The notes under the pieces: model-generated
The model's input: only the letters and a program-made list of their open reading frames with translations
What the model was told of the DNA's origin: nothing
Database searches by the model: none
Assembly (NCBI GenBank): GCA_032718475.1
Contig: JAUCBJ010005456.1
Location: 1 to 26,162, forward strand
Length of the DNA stretch: 26,162 nt
Origin: Nemertoderma westbladi
Taxonomy: Eukaryota; Xenacoelomorpha; Nemertodermatida; Nemertodermatidae
Direction of reading: 5' to 3'
Part shown: one piece after another, positions 1 through 9,345 of the stretch
Layout of the letters: each line of letters begins with the position of its first letter
Numbering within the stretch: the stretch's first letter is position 1
Translations under genes and position numbers: made by a program

Positions 1-83
1 GAGTTGTGGCGGTGCAATTTTGTTGACAAGCCGGCACAGCATTCTTAAAAATGCAGCTGCAATGCAGCATGCCGATCCTAGTA
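1..83 (+). mobile_element. LINE ORF2 3' end and start of 3' UTR (fragment)
   Basis: The first 48 bases read as 15 codons ending in DKPAQHS and a TAA stop at 46-48. The same peptide, stop and following roughly 35 bases recur at 6584-6666 with few changes. There they follow recognisable LINE C-terminal sequence (RLRFAGHC, then a tryptophan-rich tail), which identifies this piece as the extreme C-terminus of a non-LTR retrotransposon ORF2 plus the first part of its 3' UTR. The rest of the element lies to the left of the window. Similarity to the second copy fades near base 83, so I cannot place the true 3' end. Confidence 0.75.
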
Positions 84-1333
84 GTATCTGCTGAGGAGAG
101 GACAGGACAATGTCGCCTGCCGCCTACCAATTCATTAATCAGGACCTCATCAATCTCGTATCATTGTACAGTACATCATTATTTTATTTATTTGATGGAT
201 GAAAAGGTGCACGGAGTGATGGTTATACTAATTCACGTTGTTTATATGTTTACATGTTTATATCACCTGCGTTTATTTAGATTTCTCGAGCGAAGCCAAA
301 AATATCGTACAGTGATAGATTTCGAGGTCCTTCTCAACTGCAGCTTCAAAACCGTCGAATGATAAAAAGGAAACATGTTAGTCTGTAAATTTATATACAG
401 TATAATTGTGTTGCGGACCTTCTATACTATAGTTTGTTTGTACAGTGCACTGCCAATAATTGTCGCCATCATGCAGTGTCTCATAGTCATTGGTTAACCA
501 ATGATCATTAGTAATACAACAACTCCCAATATATTTCCAATTAATTTCAAAGTTTCGAGTAATAATTACACGCATGTTATTGTTATATTGGGTTGTCAAT
601 GGCAACGCCTATCACTCACTATTTGACTTGTTTGGTTCTGCAATAAAGTTTACTTAAGGCATGGTTTCACCAGCTGATTTTGGTTTGTTGCCCAAATTTT
701 ACGATAAAATTAAATTCATTCTTATACTGCTGTAAAATAGAACACTCCTAGCGTATGGAATACTATCAATAAAAGGTCGACTGTGGTAATAATTGTATCA
801 TCAGAGTCTCAAACAAGGTAATTTAATTTGTATAATATTATAAGTTGGTTTATAATTCAGTAAAATAATGTGATTGGAAATATTAGACATTGCGTATTTA
901 GGTGGGTGTCAAAATCTGCAATATAGACCGTCATATTTTCGTAGTCTCCTTTTTTTTTAAGTATAACCCACTATAACTCGTCTTTTTCTTTTTCGACTTT
1001 CGAATGGGACAACATTTCGGAGATCATTGTGTGAAGAAGACGCTATCAGCGTTAACGATCCTCGTTTAATTTTGTAAAACTGTCGCGTCTCGCGTAGATA
1101 AATGCAATTCTGTGGTAAAGCTGAAACGTACAACGTTTCAAACTATTTTCTCTATTTTTATACTATTTATACTCTATGTTCTATCACTTCGATGATGTTA
1201 AGAGCCATTGGGTAATTTCATTATTTATTGTAAATTGGCGTAATAAAAATGCATTATTATTATTATACTAATTCTAATAAAATACTAATTTTTAAACCAA
1301 ATAATTATGTTGACGTTGTTTGTTTTCACTCAG
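84..1333. other. AT-rich sequence without a recognised gene
   Basis: Short open frames here (for example 51-362 on plus and 378-605 on minus) show no family signature and look random. A small stem-loop, TGAAACGT/ACGTTTCA, lies near 1122-1140, and TTATTATTAT simple sequence at about 1250. The right end (about 1310-1333) is the pyrimidine-rich tract and CAG of the splice acceptor of the exon that follows, so part of this stretch is probably intron or upstream sequence of that host gene. Confidence 0.4.
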
Positions 1334-1540
1334 TCGGTTCACAACACAACGGCTATGATTGTTTTTGAGAACGAGGTGCTGTTAAACCGAATAGCCCGAT
1401 CTATTCGCTCCCAACTGTACCAGGACGGTAACTGGAATGCGAGTTACCGAAAGTTTGTGAAGAACAGGAGGAAAGATAAACCGCAGATCATTCGAGATTA
1501 CCATGTTGTACCGCAGTATAGAGTCCACGCCTGGCAAATG
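1334..1540 (+). CDS. Candidate host-gene exon, 69 codons, product unknown
   Basis: A 207-bp open segment is bounded on the left by a good splice acceptor (TTGTTTTCACTCAG, ending 1333) and on the right by a consensus donor (GTAAGT, 1541-1546). It is phase 0 at both ends, so it fits a cassette of exactly 69 codons. If the upstream exon is untranslated, an internal ATG at 1355 could start the protein. The product is rich in basic and aromatic residues (for example SYRKFVKNRRKDKPQIIRDY) and has no signal peptide or membrane segment. I do not recognise the family. The composition differs from the surrounding AT-rich sequence, and the splice sites plus phase make a real cellular exon more likely than chance. 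No partner exon is convincing elsewhere in the window. Confidence 0.5.
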
Positions 1541-1563
1541 GTAAGTTAAATCAGTGAGACTTT

Positions 1564-1580
1564 GGGGGGGGGGGGGGGGG
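1564..1580 (+). repeat. Homopolymer of 17 G
   Basis: An uninterrupted run of 17 guanines lies 23 bases after the exon's splice donor. It can form a G-quadruplex on the plus strand and in any transcript of the host gene. Its length is also vulnerable to sequencing and assembly error. Confidence 0.9.
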
Positions 1581-2253
1581 CTTTTATTAGGACCTACAGT
1601 CCAAATGGGTGTTTCTATTGTGAAAAACTACCCAAGATAATTCTGAAAGCATTGTGCATTATACTGTAGAAATAACAGTACCATCAAATTTAAAAGCGAT
1701 GTTGTTAAGATAATATTGAAATATCAAATACATACAATGCATTTTACTAAATTTGAGAAAAGTATACATTAAAACGGCTTTAAATTGTACAGGGTATAGG
1801 CCTATCTACTGTATTCCGATTCTGTACTTCAAAGATGCCCCATAAAGTTAATACAGAAGGAGATTAACACATAATGTTCTGGAATTCCTCAAATTAATTA
1901 ATTTAACTAACTCGTACTTTTACAATTATTACATTACAGTACCAACATTGAAGAAAGTTTGCTGGATATACATACAGTATATTACTAAACAACATTTGGA
2001 TGTGCCATCTTTCAGTAAAGTTACGATGCCATTTTAATGTCAGAGTTTCAAAAAATGTTTATAATACAGTATATGATGAAACATGAATGCACAAACAATT
2101 TTATTATCGGCCTATATTGTGAAGTTATTTTCATGTAACAATGTGATTTGAAAGGAATTGTTGGACAATAAGATACAAAATTTACTAATTGTTAATAAAA
2201 TCCATATTCATGGCCGGAAGGGAGGGGGGTCAGAGTTCCTTATTACATATTTG

Positions 2254-2300
2254 CCCCAATGTCCCTCTCGTCAATCCAAGGTGTAGACGGGACATTGGGG
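2254..2300. repeat. 12-bp perfect inverted repeat (hairpin)
   Basis: CCCCAATGTCCC (2254-2265) is the exact reverse complement of GGGACATTGGGG (2289-2300), with a 23-base loop. It could be the residue of a small foldback element. Nothing nearby identifies a function. Confidence 0.7.
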
Positions 2301-2530
2301 AACTTGTTTAGTACCAAAAATATTTCAAATTTGATTTACACCCAGCAATATATATCAAAGAATAAACAACAAATGTTTCAGTTTTCCAAAATACGCGGAT
2401 GTTAATATTATTGCACGATAATGGGGTTCACGACTCAAATTCAAAACCAGATTAATTAGATGCAATAATATCACAGAAACACAATGGTGTTTACATAATT
2501 CAATAAGATGCTAAAATAGCCGAGATATTG

Positions 2531-2657
2531 ATTGGTCTTTTCAGTTTAAAAATTATTCTAAATTTGAAAACGATTTGTGATTGGTCGTGACGTCACTGTA
2601 CGCCCCGGAATCCCATTGATATCAACATTCAGATACCCAATTCTATCTTTGTATAAA
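2531..2657 (+). promoter_or_regulatory. CCAAT / CRE / TATA promoter-like cluster
   Basis: Two inverted CCAAT boxes (ATTGG at 2531-2535 and 2580-2584), a full palindromic CRE (TGACGTCA, 2588-2595) and a TATA-type box (TATAAA, 2652-2657) occur in a normal core-promoter order within 130 bases. A start about 30 bases after the TATA box would fall near 2685, at the left edge of the inverted-repeat element at 2693. Each motif is short and none is proof alone; the combination and spacing are the argument. No protein-coding frame follows at once. Confidence 0.3.
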
Positions 2658-2692
2658 TTAGGAAGTTTGTTAGATACGTACTAAAATGTAGA

Positions 2693-3271
2693 ACGATCTA
2701 TAACGGGCTATAACGATCTATAACGGGCTATAACTTCCCCATAACAAGCTATAACCACCTATAACGAGCTATAATCTGAAAATTTACAATAAAAAAACCT
2801 ATTTTAGAATGGATTTATTATCCTAGTCAGTAATTTAATTACCCAATTTGGTTTTTTAGTCCATAATGCTTTTTCATCTTTGTGGTATTACGAAATCAGT
2901 CATTACTGCATTAGTTAGCATGCCACTCGCATTATCTGACTTACAGACAGTGCAGCAGAGGAGAGGTCTCTCATCTCTCTGTCTATCCTCCATCCTGCTA
3001 TCCGCTGTCAGCTTCTGGTCGATATAGAATACAGGAATATAGTGAGCAATATAGGCCAATAATAAAAACTTACCAGTATCAATTAGGTATAGGCAGATAG
3101 GCCTACCCTAATTTTTAACCTGCGGTATTTTTCAGACCACCGTGTTAATCCAAACGTTAAACACACCCAAGGGGCATTTTTTTAATGTAAATTTTCATAT
3201 TATAGCTCGTTATAGGTGGTTATAGCCTGTTTATAGGAAATTATAGCCCGTTATAGCCCGTTATAGATCGT
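2693..3271. mobile_element. Inverted-repeat (MITE/foldback-like) element with subterminal CTATAACGGG repeats
   Basis: Left arm 2693-2797 and right arm 3175-3271 are imperfect reverse complements over about 100 bases. The matching stretch includes the distinctive GCTATAACCACCTATAACGAG and an A-rich inner end. The arms are themselves built from 9-13-base units related to CTATAACGGG; the left arm has one more unit group than the right, which explains its greater length. The interior (about 378 bases) has no coding potential. No clear target-site duplication is visible. It could be a MITE, a foldback element, or an inverted segmental duplication of a short satellite. Confidence 0.65.
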
Positions 3272-4024
3272 AATAGTTTGTTACGCAGGTACTGCTACAT
3301 TTAGTACTGTAGTACAGTGCAGCAGTTACCGGTACAAGCACTCCAGCACTGTATACTTGCTTGTTTATATGGCGAACGGAGAGTACCCGGAACAACGGCA
3401 ACGGCAAGAAGGAGCGAATACAGTATTCACAGTTTACGCAGTACTGTAATTAAAATAACATTATATTTTACTTTTGTACATAAAAAAGATTTAACATATC
3501 AGTATTAAATATTGCAATATACAGTATTTATGGATCATGAGTTTATAATATTAATAAATTATAATATAAATATTTACTATTACTTAGTATAACATATTAA
3601 AGGTTCAAAACAACGCGATTTAATAACTATTTACATATTTGTGTGTAAAGTAGCACTTTATAGTGTGATGATCCGAGTGGCTTTGTTACACGAACGAACG
3701 TTAGTAAATAATAAGTAAATAAAGCCACGAGAATTTTTTATTCCAAAATTTTAACATTACGAAATGATTGTACATATACATTATAAGTGATAGAAACTGC
3801 ACAAATTACATTAGTTGCTGTATAAATAAATGTAAAAATTACATAAATTTTGTTATAAATAAGTTAGCTTATATTTATGGTGGCGTTTGGAGCCATGTTA
3901 ATAATTTAGCTACTGGTTATTATTAGCTATACCCCGCCTACCGGTAGGTAATGCAGTATGCCTATCTGGCTGTCAGGCAAATTTCCACCTATTGTTTACG
4001 TGGTAACCATGACGGCGTTAAGTA
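3272..4024. other. AT-rich sequence, nothing recognised
   Basis: There are no convincing open frames, splice-bounded exons or RNA genes. A TACCGGTA palindrome occurs near 3939, as elsewhere in the window. The right part may include the unrecognised 5' end of the hAT element that follows. Confidence 0.4.
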
Positions 4025-6006
4025 ATGTCCACTAGGGGGACACTGCCACGGCCACCATTTCAGCTTCGACTCCAACTGATGTTGTTATTTTTGGAGACAT
4101 CACAGAAAATTTGCGTGGGATCTGCATCGGACTTTGGGGCAGGCCATTGTTTCCCTTGCACTTTGTTTTACTTAGACCGGGGTGCACAGCTTTCTGGCTC
4201 AGGGTTCAATGATTGAAAGAATACTACCCATTATTTGAAGAGTCATGAAATCAGCCCGAAGCATATCGGATCGGTGCTGACATTATGTCAGCGCAGCGTT
4301 GCTGTTGGTCGAGTTGATGAGCAACTACTGTACATAAAAATATGCTGGAGCAGCGCCACTATTGGAAAAATGTACTGATACGTTGTGTTGCCACCATTGT
4401 TTTCCTCTGTGATACGGGTCTGGGCCGTCTGGCCCTTAGGAGCAGTAATGAAATTGTTGGGTCTTCTGTAGCAGCAATGGCAATTATCCAGGTATCCTGG
4501 AGTTGATTGGACAATTTGATCCGTTTTTGTCGCAACATATTATTGACCATGCCAATCGGGGTCGGAGTCACACGTCATATTTATCAAAAACCATATGTGA
4601 AGAATTAATATCAAAGATTGGGCACATGAAGGACGAGATTTGTAAATCGCGGTATATTTCCTTTTCCACCCCGGACATTTCTCATACAGTCATACAGACC
4701 AGCTCAAGATTATAATCTGCTTCATCAACACGAGAAATTACCAGCCTGTAGCGCGTTTTCTTACATTTATAAATATTTCAAGTCATACAGGCTGACAGGT
4801 CAGAATCTTGCTGATAAAAAAAAACTTAAAAAAACTTAGTTGAATACATTCCTTGTGCTGCACTCTCTTTAAACATTGTTGGTCAGTTGGCTGTAGACTG
4901 TTGTATTGAAGTGGTTTATTTTTTTCTATTGGTACAGCGATTGTATACTTTCTTTTGGGAGTCTTGCAGACCTTTGTAGAACAGGTAACTGGTTGTCTTG
5001 TACTAAAACATCCATCGGATACCAGGTGGTCTGCTCGAGCAGATGCCACTGAAGCTCTGTACACGGGGAACCGTCAGTTTCAGGGTGCTCGTTAAGAAAT
5101 CGCTGGTGATGACTTCCAGAATGGGGACACACGGAATAATGAGGCAGATTCGTTAGAGAAGCATATGGACACCATTGAAGTTGCTCTGATGTGTGAACTT
5201 TGGAATGATATTTTGCACCGCTTCAACAGCTGCAGCAAGTTGCTCCAAAGTGCAAGGATTGAACTAACACCAGCCATTAGGTCTGCTTACGAGGTTGCAT
5301 GCTTTCCTGGATGAATGCAGAGAGAAATTTGACGTTTACCAGCAGAAAGCCATGGATCGCTGTGGGAATGAATACAAATAACTCATACAAAATTGAAACC
5401 CGACGGGCACCCAGGCACGCAAGAAGCATGTTGGTGATAGAGCTGATTCAAGGTCAACACCTTCCATGTAATTATTGATAAATTGCAGAGTGCGTTGCAG
5501 AAACTCATTGATGCATATTATTCATTTGTGTTGGAGCGCTTTGGTGTTCTATCGGAGTTTACCACCATGTCTGATAAGGATATCGATACTGCTATCGCCA
5601 GACTTGTCAAAGTCCATCCAAACGACCTCTTATCCGATTTTCCCTCTGTATTTCGGCAGTTTATCAACTGGTATAAACTGCAGGATAAGGCGGAACACGA
5701 TGGCGACGATGGAGTAATGTCAACCGGAAGCGCCCAGACATGACCTACTATAATATTATAGTAGGTCATGGCCCAGAATATTTTCCGACTGCTCCATATA
5801 CCACTGGCGTTCATCAAGCGTTTCCAAACACGGAGAACGCACGTTTTCCCATCTCACAATAATAAAGGATTTGAAAAGATCAACAATGCATCAGCTCGTC
5901 TGCTTGTTGTGTTGGCACTCATGTACATTGAATGCGAGTTACTACGTGAGATTGACTTCAGTGCTCTAATAAACGAATTTGCAGCAGTGAAAGTTTGTAA
6001 AAGGTA
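4025..6006 (+). pseudogene. hAT-superfamily transposase pseudogene (ZMYM1-like)
   Basis: Conceptual translation in shifting frames gives blocks in the order expected of a hAT transposase of the TTF-zinc-finger, ZMYM1-like group. First comes a cysteine motif CFPCTLFY near 4155, then HYWKNVLIR with a D/N-rich stretch near 4350-4450. Next are FDPFLSQHI and TSYLSKTICEELI (about 4510-4610) and STPDISH (about 4670-4690), which includes the region of the first catalytic aspartate. PCAAHSL-type coding (about 4850) and DTRWSARADAT (about 5020-5050) follow, and finally the dimerisation tail ending IECELLREIDFSALINEF (about 5925-5975, stop near 6005). At least six frameshifts or stops break it, so it cannot make a transposase. 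I found no terminal inverted repeats. A 39-bp insertion interrupts the C-terminal part. Confidence 0.8.
5732..5777. repeat. 32-bp perfect palindrome flanked by 7-bp direct repeats (excision-footprint-like)
   Basis: Bases 5739-5770 form a perfect palindrome with half-site CATGACCTACTATAAT and no spacer. It is bracketed exactly by GCCCAGA at 5732-5738 and again at 5771-5777. Removing the palindrome plus one repeat (39 bases) leaves the hAT pseudogene reading in the same frame on both sides, so this is a clean insertion. It looks like the two ends of an inverted-repeat transposon left behind after excision, with the target duplication. The CATGA start resembles P-superfamily ends. A very small MITE is the alternative. 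Confidence 0.75.
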
Positions 6007-6326
6007 ATATTTTAACAATCTTACAAAGTATTGTGAATTTATCTGTTAATCAGCACTTGTTTTCTAAGTAGTTACCGTATAATAATACTTAAAATTAATT
6101 CGGGGGATTAACGTGTTTGGGGGCCTCCACATAATATAAGTAACACACGTCATAAACCAATTGAGGGAAAGGAGCAGGTTACAGAGGCAGACTTTTCTAA
6201 CCAAAGCAATAAACGGCCTCTTTACCAATTGAGGGAAAGGAGCAGGTTACAGAACAATGCACCAGTACTACTGTGCAATAAACTACAGTACCGGTACAGT
6301 ACAGGTCCAGTACAGTACAGGTGTCA
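6007..6326. other. Non-coding spacer with a local duplication and GTACAG-rich simple sequence
   Basis: After the hAT pseudogene stop there is AT-rich sequence, then a perfect 30-bp direct repeat (6156-6185 and 6224-6253), then a low-complexity stretch built on GTACAG/CCGGTACAG (about 6284-6322). No gene is apparent. Confidence 0.5.
6156..6253. repeat. Perfect 30-bp direct repeat, 38 bp apart
   Basis: The segment starting ACCAATTGAGGGAAAGGAGC is present identically at 6156-6185 and 6224-6253. The 38 bases between are GC-poor and unremarkable. The identity implies a recent local duplication, or an insertion flanked by a long duplication. Confidence 0.9.
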
Positions 6327-6666
6327 AGTTCAATGCACACATCTCCAACCAGACACTATATAACATTGGAGGTGTCTCATTGGTTCCCCCAAGCTTGACA
6401 CTAGAACAAAATCGCCTCCGCTTTGCAGGACATTGCTTTCGCCGTGAGGACCAGCCAGTGCATAATCTTGTACTTTGGCAGCCTCATGGAGTGAATAAGC
6501 ATGGTGGACAGCCCATGACTTTCTTTCTTAAAGGACACTGGCCTTGAAGATGCGGAGATCTAGCAAATGTCATGGGTGATAGGGAGTTGTGGCGGTGCAA
6601 TTTTGTCGATAAGCCGGCACAGCATTCTTAAAAATGCAGCTGCAATGCAGCATGCCGATTCTAGTT
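6327..6666 (+). pseudogene. LINE ORF2 C-terminal fragment with 3' UTR
   Basis: Translation gives the tail of a non-LTR retrotransposon ORF2: a degenerate ELYG-like region, then RLRFAGHCFRREDQ (about 6415-6455), then LVLWQPHG and a glycine-rich basic stretch. A frameshift near 6525-6540 breaks the frame. The final peptide and stop (6584-6631) match the one that opens the window, as do the next 35 bases. Upstream domains are absent, as expected for a 5'-truncated LINE insertion. The family is related to, but distinct from, the LINE at 6784, whose corresponding region is at 20880-21042. Confidence 0.75.
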
Positions 6667-6783
6667 CTAGTACAGTACAGGTGAAGGCCCTGAAATACGT
6701 TAGTCCTTAATTCGGTGCAATGTACTGACTACTGATACGAACTTGGATACTTTATATTGTGAATAACGGTAATTTATATACAC
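6667..6783. other. Short spacer between two LINE fragments
   Basis: A remnant of GTACAG simple sequence and AT-rich bases; no feature is supported. Homology to the next LINE begins near 6784. Confidence 0.4.
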
Positions 6784-8177
6784 CTGTTAATGTTAAAGGA
6801 TGCTTACACAGTAGAAGTTCAAAACCGCTTTGAAGCACTTCAGTCAATGGATGAAGACCAGTCCACCGATTCAATATACCAGAATATAATAACAGCCCAC
6901 AAGGAATCAGCTAAGAGGCATATCCCCCAGAAACCCAAACGAAAACAGTACGTGCCATGGCAAAACTCTGAGGTTACTTGTAAGAGAGAAGATCTTAAGA
7001 TAGCCTACAAAGTTAAAACGGAACAACCAACAACAGAAAACATTAACAAGGTTGAGAAAGCTAAGGACGATCTTAAATTGGCCTACAACATCAGCCAGGA
7101 AAAGTACATACAGGATAAAATTGAAGCAATTACAACTGCTCACATACAGCAACAGTCAAGACTTACCTGGCAAACTGTAAATGAGGTATCTGGTCGGAAA
7201 AGTTGTGCAAAGGGGCGCCTCAAAGCCGATAGTCCTGAAGAACGTGTTGGGAAGTGGAAAAATCACTTCAGCAACTTGCTTGGGCAGCCACCAAACATCG
7301 AGGTCCACCCTATAAGGAAAATATATGACAAGACACTACCTATAGAAACAGGGGACTTCACACCTGCCGAACTCCAAAGAAGCATTAAAAGCATGTCCAA
7401 TAATAAAGCGAGTGGATTAGATGAAATCCCAGCAGAGGTATGGAAAACAGGACTGCTAAACAGACCATTATTGAATGTTTGCAACCGGATGTTAAAAGGG
7501 GAAAAGCCACCACCAATTTGGACTAAAGGTCAATTAAAGCCTCTCCCCAAGAAAGGAGACCTCGGTATACCAACAAACTATCGTGGGATCTGTCTGCTTG
7601 TGGTAGCTGCCAAAATATACCATAAAATGATTCTATATAGGATTAGGCCTCACATAGAGAAACTACTGCGTAAGAGCCAAAACGGATTTCGACCAAGTAG
7701 ATCAACAATAGCTCAGATACTTGCACTACGGAGACTGATTGAAGGAATTAAGTCAAAGAATCTCCCCGCAGTCATGACTTCTGTGGACTTCAAGAAGGCA
7801 TTCGACTCCATCCATAGAGGCAAAATGCTTGAAATCCTAAGAGCTTATGGAATACCAGAAGTAATTGTTGCTGGCATTGGATTGTTATATTGTGAAACAG
7901 AAGCGCAGGTACTCTCACCAGATGGTGAAACTGAGTTTTTCTCAATCCTGGCTGGGGTACTGCAAGGTGACACATTAGCACCATTACTATTTGCAATTGT
8001 GCTGGATTACGCAATGAGGACAGCCACAAAGGGTGAAGACCTGGGATTCACACTTCAAGAACGCAGAAGTAGTAGATATCCGGCAACTACAGTCACAGAC
8101 ACCGACTTTGCGGATGACATCGCCCTGCTCTCTAATACCCTAGCAGATGCACAGCTTCTACTAAATAAAGTGGAGAG
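6784..8177 (+). pseudogene. LINE (non-LTR retrotransposon) ORF2, reverse-transcriptase part, split by element A
   Basis: This open frame (first ATG 6790) encodes the linker and reverse transcriptase of a LINE. Visible blocks in order are GLDEIPAEVWK, the NYRGICLL region, QNGFRPSRSTIAQILALRRL, VDFKKAFDSI with the motif-A catalytic Asp, GVLQGDTLAPLLFAIVLD (motif B) and FADDIALLS with the motif-C Asp pair. The N-terminal endonuclease is missing, so the copy is 5'-truncated near 6784. The frame is uninterrupted up to base 8177, where the LTR of element A begins inside an AG|G codon; it resumes in frame at 20463. The open frame runs on into the LTR to 8367, but that extension is not LINE. The enzyme copies LINE RNA at a nicked target. 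I cannot assign the clade with confidence. Confidence 0.9.
8173..8177. repeat. Target-site duplication of element A, left copy
   Basis: GAGAG lies immediately before the TG start of the 5' LTR and is repeated immediately after the CA end of the 3' LTR (20458-20462). Removing the element and one copy restores the LINE reading frame, which confirms the boundary. Confidence 0.95.
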
Positions 8178-8409
8178 TGTAAAAGCTTTTGCGGAATTAG
8201 CCGGTTATTTTCCCCGTAAAGTACTCTGTAGTTGGTTTAACAGGCATAAAAGGCCGTATCCTTACTGTACTGGTGTTTTGGGGGACATGGGAAGCCATTT
8301 CTTCTGTATGTGTACTTTAGCGGACATAATTAGCAATTCTATGACGCAATGCGCTAGATCCTCTTGAAACAGTGTAGTTACTATGACGACAGCTAACAGC
8401 TGAGCTGTA

Positions 8410-8467
8410 CACGTGTAGCTTTTCCTTGTTCTCTGGTGTTTCTTTGTTCGGTCAACCAATCAGAGCG
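8410..8467 (+). promoter_or_regulatory. E-box and CCAAT motif in the LTR U3 region
   Basis: A CACGTG E-box (8410-8415) and CCAATCAGAGCG (8456-8467, an NF-Y-type CCAAT site) lie in the first quarter of the LTR, where U3 promoter elements are expected. The diverged LTR of element B keeps the CCAAT motif (CCAATGAGAGCG near 21342), which argues for constraint. I could not place a TATA box or start site. Confidence 0.4.
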
Positions 8468-9198
8468 ATTCTCCTGCTTTTTGTACAGAAACCTCCGGGA
8501 AATCGCGCAATGCATTATGGGTCAATGTTTACATTTTGTCCTGAGCCCAGAAGATCGGCTTTTGGAATCTCTGTGTTTTCAGTCTTTAGCCCAACATTAG
8601 TAGGCTTAATTATAGAACGTATATCTGTTATCAAACTAAACTCATCTCACAACTCACTCACCTAATCATATTGTCAACTACAAACACCGCATTTTTACTG
8701 CTATTTACTGTCGGTTATTCATTATATCTGTTGATGGAATATTATTATATTGGAGAATATCAATCAATAATCAGACACCCCAATCTTCTTGATATACTGA
8801 AGGTTAGAGAGAGCGGTTACATATAACGATTGCGACTTACATTAAAGTGGTTTTGAAGTGAATCTAATGCTATTTCATAGGCCCTACATGTATTGGTTGT
8901 TGTTCTCTTTATATGTGACTAGAATTAGTGAAGGTCGGCAGATCGGTGTGCAGCATTGTGCAGTATTGTGTATGATTGTGACTGATAACAAAGCATCTCC
9001 TAAAGAATGCGCCATATACGTGAATCTATAGCCATCCCGTTGTGTCTAGTTTAAGTCATAACTCTGTTTACATATTTAGAGCGCCACGTCCTAAAGGAAC
9101 TGTTAATATTTCCCGAAAGTGAATAATATTTGTCAGAGATTATATATTACGATCAGTCGAATAATAGAGTAGGCCTACACCGCAATACGGTTAGGCTT

Positions 9199-9258
9199 CC
9201 GAATCCAGTCTCCCGGGTATATCCAGCGGGTGAATGATCGCGCATAGACTGGCTTCGG
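9199..9258 (+). ncRNA. Covarying stem-loop near the LTR 3' end
   Basis: CCGAATCCAGTC (9199-9210) pairs with GACTGGCTTCGG (9247-9258) at 11 of 12 positions. The enclosed CCCG...CGGG can form an inner helix. In element B the equivalent arms (22104-22116 and 22153-22165) have changed sequence yet still pair: G-C has become A-T, and C-G has become T-A. Such compensatory changes point to a conserved RNA structure in LTR transcripts. Its role is unknown; packaging, dimerisation or polyadenylation control are options. The 3' LTR carries it at 20293-20352. Confidence 0.6.
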
Positions 9259-9323
9259 CTAATGTAGTGTATCAAATACTCGTCATAGGCTAAAGACTAT
9301 CTATTATCTAGAAGACATCCCAA

Positions 9324-9345
9324 TTTGGCAGGTTAAACTGCTAAA
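9324..9345 (+). ncRNA. Small conserved hairpin at the end of the LTR
   Basis: TTTGGCAG, loop GTTAAA, then CTGCTAAA. In element B it is TTTGGCGG, the same loop, then CTGCCAAA. Both pair over eight positions allowing G-T wobble, with different wobble positions in the two copies. It lies 18 bases before the LTR end, close to where reverse transcription starts. Confidence 0.4.

Larger units (their letters stand above)
1541..2530. other. Probable intron or intergenic sequence, no gene seen
   Basis: This follows the donor at 1541. It contains a run of 17 G (1564-1580) and a short hairpin (2254-2300), and is otherwise AT-rich with no open frame of interest. Confidence 0.4.

Noticed and set aside
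51-605. Small open frames at 51-362 (plus) and 378-605 (minus) as genes
   Set aside because: They have no homology signature, no splice sites and low-complexity composition; one overlaps the LINE 3' UTR.
2693-2777. CRISPR-like or satellite array of short CTATAAC repeats
   Set aside because: The units are 9-13 bases, imperfect and without unique spacers, and they are mirrored at 3201-3271 as an inverted repeat. The genome is eukaryotic.
4783-5277. Minus-strand open frames in the hAT region as separate genes
   Set aside because: The plus strand over the same bases gives hAT transposase motifs in the correct order, so the minus-strand frames are shadows.
8178-8367. C-terminal extension of the LINE reverse transcriptase beyond 8177
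   Set aside because: The frame happens to stay open into the 5' LTR. The same sequence opens the 3' LTR at 19272, and the real LINE continuation is at 20463.
9199-9258. tRNA gene or hammerhead-type self-cleaving ribozyme in the LTR
   Set aside because: The stem-loop lacks tRNA arms and pol III boxes, and the conserved CUGAUGA and GAAA cores of a hammerhead are not present.
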